Part shown: positions 1 to 7,956 of the stretch, piece after piece
How the letters are laid out: each line of letters begins with the position of its first letter
Position numbering within the stretch: position 1 is the first letter of the stretch
Assembly (NCBI GenBank): GCA_913048215.1
Contig: CAJWXC010000010.1
Coordinates: 1 to 32,703, forward strand
Direction of reading: 5' to 3'
DNA length: 32,703 nt
DNA from: an uncultured Flavobacteriaceae bacterium
GTDB lineage: Bacteria > Bacteroidota > Bacteroidia > Flavobacteriales > Flavobacteriaceae
Program-made: the position numbers and the translations under genes
The notes under the pieces: generated by a model
Databases searched by the model: none
What the model was told of the DNA's origin: nothing
What the model saw: the letters and a program-made list of their open reading frames with translations, nothing else

Positions 1-1
1 T

Positions 2-1444
2 GATTGGAACAATACTCCCAACCAGCAGCATGTTCAATCCTTTTATATGGATGAGACTGAGGTAACCAACTACATGTACTTGCAATATCTTCAGTGGATA
101 AAGGAAGTATTTCCACCAGAGAATGAAAATTACCGTAAAATATATGAAGGAGCCCTGCCAGATACATTGGTGTGGAGAAACCGCCTTGGGTACAATGAAG
201 TAATGACAAACAACTACCTAAGACATCCTGCCTATGCAGAATATCCTGTTGTAGGGGTAAGTTGGATTCAAGCAGTAGAGTTTAGTAATTGGAGAACAGA
301 TAGAGTAAACGAGCTAATTTTAGAGAAAGAGGGTATAACTGCCAGAAATGCGCGTTATGGCCTTGAGAATGGTGAAACTTTCAGCACCTCTACGTACCTC
401 AATGCCCCAACACAAACATATGGTGGTAACGATTCTTTAACCAGAGGTGGTAATAGATCTAAATCTATCGCCAAAAGAAGTAAAGACAGCACCAATCTGT
501 ACATACAAAGAAAAGATGGCTTATTGATGCCTGCTTATAGACTTCCCACAGAAGCAGAATGGGAGTATGCAGCTATTGGTCTGGTAAGTGTACGTTCTTT
601 TAATAATTATAGAGGTAGAAAAAAATATCCTTGGGATGGGCAGTACACTCGCTCTGGTAAAAGAAAAACGCAAGGGGATCAATTAGCAAATTTCAAACAA
701 GGTGATGGTGACTACGGAGGAATTGCTGGATGGAGTGATGATGGTGCAGATATTACCGCAGAAATCAAATCATACCAACCAAATGACTTTGGTCTATACG
801 ATATGTCTGGTAATGTTGCAGAATGGGTTGCAGATGTTTACAGACCAATTGTAGATGATGGTTTTAACGACTTTAATTACTATAGAGGAAACGTTTACAC
901 AAAAAACGCTATAGATGAAAACGGAAAAGTAAAAATAGTAACTGCAGACTCTATTGTGTATGACACTTTAAGTACTGGTAAAGTAATTGCAAGAAACTTA
1001 CCTGGAGAAATCCTTCAAGTGCCGGTAGATGAAAATGAAACCTATCTAAGAACACAATTCTCTACTAGTGACAACCGTGATTATAGAGATGGAGACAAAG
1101 CATCTACTCGTTTTTATCAATCTTTTGGAGAGCAAGAAGACGAGGTTGTTATAGATCCAAACAAGAGAATGTATAACTCTCCAAACCATAGAGTTGGTAC
1201 TTTTGATGAAAATGAAGGTGGTGGCATAGATCGTGAATTTGATAAATCTTCTAGCAGAACCTCCATGATAAACAACGAAGTACGTGTTTACAAGGGTGGT
1301 TCTTGGAAAGATAGAGATTACTGGTTAGATCCAGCTCAAAGACGTTATTTCCCTCAAGACATGGCTACAGATTACATTGGTTTTAGGTGTGCTATGTCAC
1401 GCGTGGGATCGAAAACCACAAAGCCAAAAAGAGCCAGACACTAA
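2..1444 (+). CDS. gldJ: Gliding motility lipoprotein GldJ (SUMF1/formylglycine-generating-enzyme fold), 5' end outside the window
   Basis: The frame stays open upstream of the called ATG at 47 (DWNNTPNQQHVQSFYMDETEVTN...). FGE-sulfatase motifs present: YRLPTEAEWEYAA, GLYDMSGNVAEWVADVY, RVYKGGSWKDRDYWLDPAQRR, IGFRCAMSRVG. Confidence 0.93.
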   Translation, partial: DWNNTPNQQHVQSFYMDETEVTNYMYLQYLQWIKEVFPPENENYRKIYEGALPDTLVWRNRLGYNEVMTNNYLRHPAYAEYPVVGVSWIQAVEFSNWRTDRVNELILEKEGITARNARYGLENGETFSTSTYLNAPTQTYGGNDSLTRGGNRSKSIAKRSKDSTNLYIQRKDGLLMPAYRLPTEAEWEYAAIGLVSVRSFNNYRGRKKYPWDGQYTRSGKRKTQGDQLANFKQGDGDYGGIAGWSDDGADITAEIKSYQPNDFGLYDMSGNVAEWVADVYRPIVDDGFNDFNYYRGNVYTKNAIDENGKVKIVTADSIVYDTLSTGKVIARNLPGEILQVPVDENETYLRTQFSTSDNRDYRDGDKASTRFYQSFGEQEDEVVIDPNKRMYNSPNHRVGTFDENEGGGIDREFDKSSSRTSMINNEVRVYKGGSWKDRDYWLDPAQRRYFPQDMATDYIGFRCAMSRVGSKTTKPKRARH

Positions 1445-1462
1445 CAGCTTTAAACACTACAC

Positions 1463-1500
1463 AAAACCCTCTTTGGTATTACACTTAAGAGGGTTTTTTT
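1463..1500 (+). terminator. Rho-independent terminator after gldJ
   Basis: Inverted repeat aaaaccctctt ... aagagggttttttt with a 3' T-tract. Confidence 0.75.
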
Positions 1501-1515
1501 ATATATTTACTTTTC

Positions 1516-2802
1516 ATGAAACTAGAAACTATATATTCCTATTTTTTAGAGAGTTCTGGTATTTGTACAGATACAAGAAAGATAGAGAAAGGATGCTTAT
1601 TTGTGGCATTAAGAGGTGATACTTTTAATGGCAATACCTTTACCCAACAAGCATTAGATAAAGGAGCCTTTAAAGTTATTATAGATGATATCTCTCAACA
1701 TAAAAACACAGGAGAAACTATTATTTGTAACAACACCCTACTGCTACTCCAAAAACTAGCAACATACCACAGACAACAGTTAAATATTCCAATTATTGCC
1801 TTAACAGGAAGTAATGGAAAAACCACTACTAAAGAAATCATCAATACGGTTTTATCAAAGAAATTTAAAACCACCGCAACACTTGGAAATCTCAACAACC
1901 ATATAGGTGTTCCGCTCACGCTACTATCAATGACAAAGGACACGGAAATTGGCATTGTAGAGATGGGGGCAAATCATACAAAAGAAATTGAGGCTCTATG
2001 TGAAATAGCACAACCTAATTTTGGATATATTACCAATTTCGGTAAAGCACATATTGAGGGTTTTGGCAGTATTCAAGGGGTCATTCAAGGAAAGAGTGAA
2101 TTATATAAATACATTACCAAAAAAAAGGGAATGCTATTTTTTAATGCCGATGACCCTGTACAAACTAAATTACTGGGCACCTATCGGTCAAAGGTTGGGT
2201 ACAGTAAAACCAAAGAAGACTTTTATACCCTAAAACAAATTGATGCAAACCCATATGTGGCATTGCAAGTAGCTCAAACAAAAATTACATCAAACCTTAT
2301 CGGGGCCTACAATTTCACTAATATTTGTGCAGGAGCACTTATTGGCAATTTCTTTGATATCCCTTTAAAAGACATCAAACAAGCAATTGAGCAGTACAAA
2401 CCCACCAACAATAGGTCACAGTTAATCACCAAAGAGAGCAGACAAATCATTTTAGATGCCTACAATGCGAATCCTACCAGTATGCTTGCTGCCCTGCAAC
2501 ATTTCAGTACAATAAAGGCGGCCTCAAAAGTGATATTTTTAGGAGACATGTTTGAGCTTGGAGAAACCGCTCAACAAGAACACCAGGAAATTGTTAACCA
2601 CCTCTCTACTATCAATATTGATCAAATTTATCTTATTGGCACCCTTTTTAATAACACAAAAACACAGGCAAAAAACTGTCATCAATACAAAACTTTTGAA
2701 GCCCTAAAAAGTGATTTTAAAAATACCATACCTAAAGACACAACTATCCTTATTAAAGGCTCTAGGGCGATGGCGCTAGAACGTGTAGTCTCTCTCTTAT
2801 AA
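1516..2802 (+). CDS. murF: UDP-N-acetylmuramoyl-tripeptide--D-alanyl-D-alanine ligase
   Basis: Mur ligase signatures: CTDTRKIEKGCLFVALRGDTFNGN, ALTGSNGKTTTKE, NNHIGVPLTLL, EMGANHTKEIEALCEIAQPNFGYITNFGKAHIEGFGS, DAYNANPTSM. Confidence 0.96.
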   Translation: MKLETIYSYFLESSGICTDTRKIEKGCLFVALRGDTFNGNTFTQQALDKGAFKVIIDDISQHKNTGETIICNNTLLLLQKLATYHRQQLNIPIIALTGSNGKTTTKEIINTVLSKKFKTTATLGNLNNHIGVPLTLLSMTKDTEIGIVEMGANHTKEIEALCEIAQPNFGYITNFGKAHIEGFGSIQGVIQGKSELYKYITKKKGMLFFNADDPVQTKLLGTYRSKVGYSKTKEDFYTLKQIDANPYVALQVAQTKITSNLIGAYNFTNICAGALIGNFFDIPLKDIKQAIEQYKPTNNRSQLITKESRQIILDAYNANPTSMLAALQHFSTIKAASKVIFLGDMFELGETAQQEHQEIVNHLSTINIDQIYLIGTLFNNTKTQAKNCHQYKTFEALKSDFKNTIPKDTTILIKGSRAMALERVVSLL

Positions 2803-2950
2803 AATCAAAAAATACAGGTATAACTATTGGTTTTAAAAACAGCTGGGTAAAGTAAAAAAAATGACACCGTTTTTAATAAAACTCAAACTGCTTTTAAACA
2901 GTCAATTAGCTATTTTCACTGAATAATTTTAACTTATTTTGAGCTATTTG

Positions 2951-2981
2951 TTTGTGGGTTTTAAAATCTAACTTATATTTG
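2951..2981 (+). promoter_or_regulatory. Bacteroidota-type promoter of tRNA-Val
   Basis: TTTG (2951-2954) - N19 - TATATTTG (2974-2981), an exact match to the TTTG/TAnnTTTG -33/-7 consensus, about 18 nt upstream of the tRNA. Confidence 0.85.
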
Positions 2982-2999
2982 CACTCGCTAACAATGTTA

Positions 3000-3077
3000 G
3001 GGCGCATAGCTCAGTTGGTTCAGAGCACTTGGTTTACACCCAAGGGGTCGGGGGTTCGAATCCCTCTGCGCCCACCA
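3000..3077 (+). tRNA. tRNA-Val (anticodon TAC), CCA encoded
   Basis: Acceptor stem gggcgca/tgcgccc, D-arm tagctcagttggttcagagca, anticodon stem-loop cttgg-tttacac-ccaag (TAC), T-arm cgggggttcgaatccctc, ACCA end. Confidence 0.97.
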
Positions 3078-3081
3078 AGAC

Positions 3082-3113
3082 AAAGCCTACTCTACAGAGT
3101 AGGCTTTTTTTTG
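3082..3113 (+). terminator. Rho-independent terminator after tRNA-Val
   Basis: aagcctactct-ac-agagtaggctttttttt hairpin plus T-tract. Confidence 0.88.
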
Positions 3114-3160
3114 TTTATAAATAAGTATATATTTACATCAAATTAACAATATAAAATAAT

Positions 3161-3718
3161 ATGAAAATTACACTCTTAACACTACTTTTTGCGCTAACAG
3201 TGAGCGTGTCTGCACAAACAATAATGACCCAAACTACCACCACTAATACCCCTGCCAACAATGGTATGAATATTAACATGAATATGGGTGAAGGCACAAG
3301 CATAAATATGAATATGGGTAACAACCAACAGCAAACCACAACTACCCAAACAACCATCATTAACAACAACCCTCCTGTTGCAACAGTTGTCTATGTTTCT
3401 GGATACAATGGCCGCGTTGGCTGTACACCTCCAGTAAGTGAGCAAAGATTTAGTCAAATGATTAATTCTGTAAAAAACCAATCTTTCAGCGATGATAAAC
3501 AAAGAGTAACTAAACAGATTGTAAAGAGTAACTGTATGACTGTTGACCAACTTGTGGATTTGTTAAATGAATTTAGTTTTGACGATGGAAAATTAGAAAC
3601 CGCAAAATTTGCTTACGATTACATTTATGATATAGAAAATTATTATAAAGTATTTGACGTTTTTTCTTTCAGTAGTAGCACAGAAGAACTAGAGCAATAC
3701 ATAAACGATAGAAATTAA
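3161..3718 (+). CDS. Secreted DUF4476 domain-containing protein
   Basis: Signal peptide MKITLLTLLFALTVSVSAQ; Asn/Thr/Gln/Met-rich linker; C-terminal DUF4476-like region (SEQRFSQMINSVKNQSFSDDKQRVTKQIVKSNCMTVDQLVDLLNEFSFDDGKLETAKFAYDYIYD). Confidence 0.8.
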   Translation: MKITLLTLLFALTVSVSAQTIMTQTTTTNTPANNGMNINMNMGEGTSINMNMGNNQQQTTTTQTTIINNNPPVATVVYVSGYNGRVGCTPPVSEQRFSQMINSVKNQSFSDDKQRVTKQIVKSNCMTVDQLVDLLNEFSFDDGKLETAKFAYDYIYDIENYYKVFDVFSFSSSTEELEQYINDRN

Positions 3719-3737
3719 ACAACAGGTATTACAAACA

Positions 3738-3775
3738 AATCTCTCAACAGACACAAATGTTGGGAGATTTTTTTA
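3738..3775. terminator. Bidirectional terminator between convergent DUF4476 gene and folC
   Basis: aaatctctcaaca...tgttgggagattttttt inverted repeat between convergent stops. Confidence 0.75.
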
Positions 3776-3794
3776 TTGGTTAAGATTTTATCTA

Positions 3795-5015
3795 CTATAA
3801 AACCTCAGCCACAACAAAAGTACTCCCTCCAACATAGATTAAATCATCGGTTTTAGCAGCCTTTAAAGCAGCCTTTACAGCTTTTTTTACAGACTTGTAG
3901 GATAAACCTGTAAGGTTAAAGTCTTCCGCTTTTTGTTTTAAAGCGGCAACATTTAAGGCTCGTGTTATATTTGGTGCGCAAAAATAATACTTGGCACTAA
4001 TTGGCAATAAAGGCAATATAGCTTCTAAATCTTTATCGCTCACAACTCCAAAAACAATATGTAATTCTCCTTGCGCTGTATCTAGCATTTGTTTGATAGT
4101 AAAAAGCAAACCTTCTTTGTTATGAGCTGTGTCACACACCAAAGTAGGTTGAGTTTGCAACACCTGCCATCTCCCTAATAGCCCTGTGTTTGAAACTACA
4201 GCTCCAATACCCCTTTTAATATGAGTTTGTGTAACCTTATATCCCTTTGTAGTTAAAACCTTCATAGCGGCCAGAGCGGTTCGTTGATTTTGTAATTGAT
4301 AATTTCCTTTTAAATCACTCTCCAATAAAGAAATCTCTTGCTCTTGAGCAAATATAATTGGAGCACTTTTTTGTGAAGCTACCTTAAGAAAGACCTTACT
4401 TGTATCTGGATGCAACTCCCCGATTACAACGGGAGTTTTAGGTTTAATAATTCCTGCTTTTTCTTTTGCGATAGCCGGTAGAGTAGTTCCCAGAAACTGA
4501 GTATGATCTAGCCCTATATTGGTAATAATACTAAGTTCTGGGCTTAGTATATTAGTGCTGTCTAGCCTACCCCCTAGACCCACTTCAATAATTGCAATAT
4601 CCACCTTACTTTGGGCAAAGTAATCAAAGGCCAACCCAACGCTCATCTCAAAAAAGGATAACTTGTTTTTTTTAAAAAAGGTGTGATGTTTTTCCACAAA
4701 AGAGGACACTTTTCTTTTTGAAATCATAGCCCCATCAATTTTTATACGCTCTCTAAAATCTTTAAGATGTGGAGAGGTATACAAGCCTACTTTATAACCT
4801 GCTTCTTGTAATACAGAGGCCATCATGTGGCTGGTAGATCCCTTACCATTTGTTCCAGCGACATGAATAGATTTAAATCTATGATGAGGATTGTCAAGAT
4901 AATTTGCTAATAATAAAGTGTTTTCTAAATCTATCTTATAGGCAGACATGCCCACATTTTGATACATGGGTAGCTGTTTAAAAAGCCAGTGTGTTGCCTG
5001 TGAGTAGGTAATAAT
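3795..5015 (-). CDS. folC: Bifunctional folylpolyglutamate synthase/dihydrofolate synthase; start likely an ATT codon at 5013-5015 or 5010-5012 (the ATG in the ORF track at 4967 truncates the conserved N-terminus)
   Basis: Motifs HVAGTNGKGSTSHMMASVLQEAGYKVGLYTSPHLKDFRERI, EVGLGGRLDSTN, TNIGLDHTQFLG. Upstream in-frame peptide IITYSQATHWLFKQLPMYQ matches the typical FolC N-terminus (W-L/M-F-x-Q-L-P-M-Y-Q) and is bounded by TAA. Confidence 0.93.
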   Translation of the reverse strand: MITYSQATHWLFKQLPMYQNVGMSAYKIDLENTLLLANYLDNPHHRFKSIHVAGTNGKGSTSHMMASVLQEAGYKVGLYTSPHLKDFRERIKIDGAMISKRKVSSFVEKHHTFFKKNKLSFFEMSVGLAFDYFAQSKVDIAIIEVGLGGRLDSTNILSPELSIITNIGLDHTQFLGTTLPAIAKEKAGIIKPKTPVVIGELHPDTSKVFLKVASQKSAPIIFAQEQEISLLESDLKGNYQLQNQRTALAAMKVLTTKGYKVTQTHIKRGIGAVVSNTGLLGRWQVLQTQPTLVCDTAHNKEGLLFTIKQMLDTAQGELHIVFGVVSDKDLEAILPLLPISAKYYFCAPNITRALNVAALKQKAEDFNLTGLSYKSVKKAVKAALKAAKTDDLIYVGGSTFVVAEVL

Positions 5016-7505
5016 TTATTTCTTTATGAGTTTTTTTGTTGTGCGAACACCAGCTATATCAAGCCTCAAATAATAAAGTCCTCTAGGAAGTTCAGATACC
5101 TCTAAGGTAGCTTTATGTAATGTGGCTGCAAGTGATCTGGACAGCATTTTTCTACCTAGTGCATCATATATGGTTACAGCTATCTCTTGTGCTTGATGAG
5201 TAAAAGAAATGACAACTATATCCTCTGCTGGATTAGGAGATACTGTTATTGTAGTTGTAGGATCTTGATTGGGAGAGGCTAAAATGTTTTCTGCAATGTT
5301 TATTTTATAGCTTGATCTTCCATATGTTGCAGCATAAAGATATTCACTTCCTTGATGAATGTGCAGATCTGTAACAGGGACCGATGGTAGGTTTACAGCC
5401 AACACATTCCATGAGTTTCCTTGGTCTAAAGAAGCAACAACACCAACATCTGTAGCTACAAATAAATTACCATAACTGTCCTTTACTATATCATTGACAG
5501 GAATATCTGGAATATTACCCGTTATATCTTGCCAGGTAACTCCGTTGTTTTCACTTTTAAAAACGTGCCCAAGGTTTTCTCCAAAGCGATAACCAGAAAA
5601 AGTAGCATACACGGTGTTTACATCATCTGGATCTGCAAGGACACTAGTTACCCATCTATTGGGCAGGGCCGCAGAAATATTAGACCAAATAGCGCCCCCA
5701 TCATCGGTAGTCCAGAGATTTCCATCATCTGTACCCACGAATATAACATCACTATCTAAGGGGGAAACACTAATACTGATAATAGTACCAAAGGTCAAGT
5801 TGCCCTGGTAGGGGCCCTGTGTCAGATCTGGACTTATCGCAGACCAATTTCCAGCAGCATTTGTTGTCTTGTACAAACGGTTTGCACCATAATATAGGGT
5901 TTGAGAATCTGCAGGATCAAAGGCTATGGGGGTATCCCAGTTTTTTCTATCACTATTTGAAATACCACTCATGGCACTAAAAAAAGAAGCGCCGTCATTT
6001 ATAGACTTACCCAAATTACCACGTTGTGATAAGGCATAAATAACGTTGGTATTTTCTGGGTCTACAAGAGGCTGAAAACCGTCACCACCAAATATAGCAT
6101 TCCAATTATCTGTATCTGCAGTGGTGGTCCGTATGGTATTATTGTCTTGAGAACCAGCATATATTTTATTCTGGTCTTGGGCATCAACATGAAATCTATA
6201 CAGTTGTGTAATGGGAAGAGTGTTGTATTTTAAAGAGGTATTTCCTCCATTTTGGGTTTCATACAAACCTCCATCGTTACCCAATAATATATTTTGTGGA
6301 TTCTTTGGCGAGAATGCCATAGCATGCTGATCTACATGTACATTAGAAAAGGAGTTACTCCAGCTCTGCCCTCCGTCTGTAGATTTTTGCACCCTGAAAT
6401 CTACATTATATATGATATCTTCATTGGTTGGATCTATATAAATACCTCTAAACCACCAATGAAACCCAACATCTGTAAGTTGAGCTGAATTACGTGTTTC
6501 CCATGATTCTCCTCCATCTGCAGAGCGGTAAACACCTTGGATATTACCTATTGCATCAGCATATCTTGCGTATAAAACTAAGGGATTAGATTCAGAAATA
6601 GAAATAGAAATACGTCCCTTTTGAGCACCTTGGGTAGGCAGACCACTAGTCATTTGTGACCAAGTTAAGCCGCCATCTATAGATTTATAAAGACCAGACT
6701 CCTCACCGCCATAGGTTCTGTTACTTGGAGTTCGTTCTCTTTGCCAGGCTGCCGCATAAACAATTGCTGCATTGGTAGGATGTATGGCCATATCTATAAT
6801 ACCTGTTTTGTCACTTATAAATAAAACTTGCTCCCAGGAATCGCCGCCATCTGTTGTTTTATAAACACCTCTGTTGGGGTCATTTTTGAACAAAGGACCC
6901 ATAGCTCCAACAAATATGGTATTGTCATCATTAGGGGCTATAAGTACTTTTCCTATGCTGCCAACCCCTGGTAATCCTCGAGATTCCCATGACAAGCCAC
7001 CATCTGTTGAGCGGTACACACCATCACCGTCATAGGCCAATGAGCCTCCTCCAGCATTTACCTCTCCGGTACCCACCCAAATAGTACTTGGATTGTTTTT
7101 TGAAAGCTGCATATCTCCAATAGAGAGTATTTCTTGATCATCAAAAATAGGATTGAAGGTACTACCGCCGTCTATGGTTTTGAAAATACCCCCAGAGGCA
7201 GTACCCACATAATAAGTATTGGCATCATTTAAAGGAATCTCTACATCTGTTATTCTACCCCCAGTGTTTAAGGGGCCAACAAATTGCCAAAGTTCTGTAG
7301 ATGCCTTATTCTGAGAGCTATTTTTCTTTTTCCATTGCACTGCCTGGGCAAAAGCACTTGTATTTATTTCTCCGCTAGGATAGGCACGACTCATAAACAT
7401 AAAATCATGTGGAGAACTTGTATCTAAGGCAACAGCATTGGTGTTGGGTTGGTTTGTGCAAGCAAAAAACGATAGTGCAATAGCACCTAAAAGTAACTTT
7501 TTCAA
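5016..7505 (-). CDS. BNR/Asp-box (VPS10/sortilin-like beta-propeller) exoprotein with T9SS type A sorting domain; TTG start
   Basis: Many Asp-box repeats (TIDGGSTF, STDGGLSW, TTDGGDSW, SIDGGLTW, SADGGESW, STDGGQSW, TTDDGGAIW). C-terminal SPNPAEDIVVISF...YDALGRKM...LPRGLYYLRLDIAGVRTTKKLIKK is a type A sorting domain. N-terminal MKKLLLGAIALSFFAC looks like a lipobox signal. Confidence 0.88.
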   Translation of the reverse strand: MKKLLLGAIALSFFACTNQPNTNAVALDTSSPHDFMFMSRAYPSGEINTSAFAQAVQWKKKNSSQNKASTELWQFVGPLNTGGRITDVEIPLNDANTYYVGTASGGIFKTIDGGSTFNPIFDDQEILSIGDMQLSKNNPSTIWVGTGEVNAGGGSLAYDGDGVYRSTDGGLSWESRGLPGVGSIGKVLIAPNDDNTIFVGAMGPLFKNDPNRGVYKTTDGGDSWEQVLFISDKTGIIDMAIHPTNAAIVYAAAWQRERTPSNRTYGGEESGLYKSIDGGLTWSQMTSGLPTQGAQKGRISISISESNPLVLYARYADAIGNIQGVYRSADGGESWETRNSAQLTDVGFHWWFRGIYIDPTNEDIIYNVDFRVQKSTDGGQSWSNSFSNVHVDQHAMAFSPKNPQNILLGNDGGLYETQNGGNTSLKYNTLPITQLYRFHVDAQDQNKIYAGSQDNNTIRTTTADTDNWNAIFGGDGFQPLVDPENTNVIYALSQRGNLGKSINDGASFFSAMSGISNSDRKNWDTPIAFDPADSQTLYYGANRLYKTTNAAGNWSAISPDLTQGPYQGNLTFGTIISISVSPLDSDVIFVGTDDGNLWTTDDGGAIWSNISAALPNRWVTSVLADPDDVNTVYATFSGYRFGENLGHVFKSENNGVTWQDITGNIPDIPVNDIVKDSYGNLFVATDVGVVASLDQGNSWNVLAVNLPSVPVTDLHIHQGSEYLYAATYGRSSYKINIAENILASPNQDPTTTITVSPNPAEDIVVISFTHQAQEIAVTIYDALGRKMLSRSLAATLHKATLEVSELPRGLYYLRLDIAGVRTTKKLIKK

Positions 7506-7685
7506 TAGAATAAATTTTAAGGTTAAAGATACCTAAAAGTCTCTACTTTCCTAAGAGAAAAGAAAACGCAAATATTAAATTATTATAAAAAATACAAAAC
7601 GGAACTGGAAAATTCACTAAGTTAATACATAGAAAAAATATAGGTAAATGTTAAAATTTAGTGCATTTCATCGAATAAATATGCT

Positions 7686-7838
7686 TTATGGCGATTTTTT
7701 ATGTTGTTTTTGTGTATATTTAAGTCCCAAAAACAACCAAATGATAATATATACTGCTAAGACAGTAGCGAACATCTTTAAAAATAGTGAAACATAAAGT
7801 AAGAGATTTGAAACAATATCTCCCCTAAAAAGAAACAC
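7686..7838 (-). CDS. Putative small membrane protein (about 50 aa from GTG 7836-7838; could reach an ATG at 7876-7878 if one A is removed)
   Basis: Manual translation gives VFLFRGDIVSNLLLYVSLFLKMFATVLAVYIIIWLFLGLKYTQKQHKKSP*. It has a strongly hydrophobic core and a Lys/His-rich tail, and falls below the supplied ORF-track length cutoff. Confidence 0.4.
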   Translation of the reverse strand: MFLFRGDIVSNLLLYVSLFLKMFATVLAVYIIIWLFLGLKYTQKQHKKSP

Positions 7839-7885
7839 GATAAAAAAGATATAGCCAATTAGAATTTTTTGTTTTCATCAAATCT

Positions 7886-7918
7886 AAAAAAGAGCATTTA
7901 TTAAAATGCTCTTTTTTT
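7886..7918 (-). terminator. Terminator downstream of nhaD
   Basis: aaaaaagagcattt-attaa-aatgctctttttt inverted repeat with T-tract on either strand. Confidence 0.75.
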
Positions 7919-7956
7919 GTATTTTAAAGGTAAAAAACTAATGAGCTTTATAGTGA

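Noticed and set aside
1377-1619. 80-aa ORF bridging gldJ and murF
   Set aside because: Out of frame with both genes and crosses a terminator hairpin.
2861-2926. 21-aa ORF (MTPFLIKLKLLLNSQLAIFTE) between murF and tRNA-Val
   Set aside because: Too short and without supporting context to call.
2952-3146. 64-aa ORF spanning tRNA-Val
   Set aside because: Covers the tRNA, its promoter and terminator; the peptide is simply translated tRNA sequence.
3194-3550. 118-aa and 78-aa minus-strand ORFs opposite the DUF4476 gene
   Set aside because: Antisense to low-complexity coding sequence; His/Val/Cys-rich shadows.
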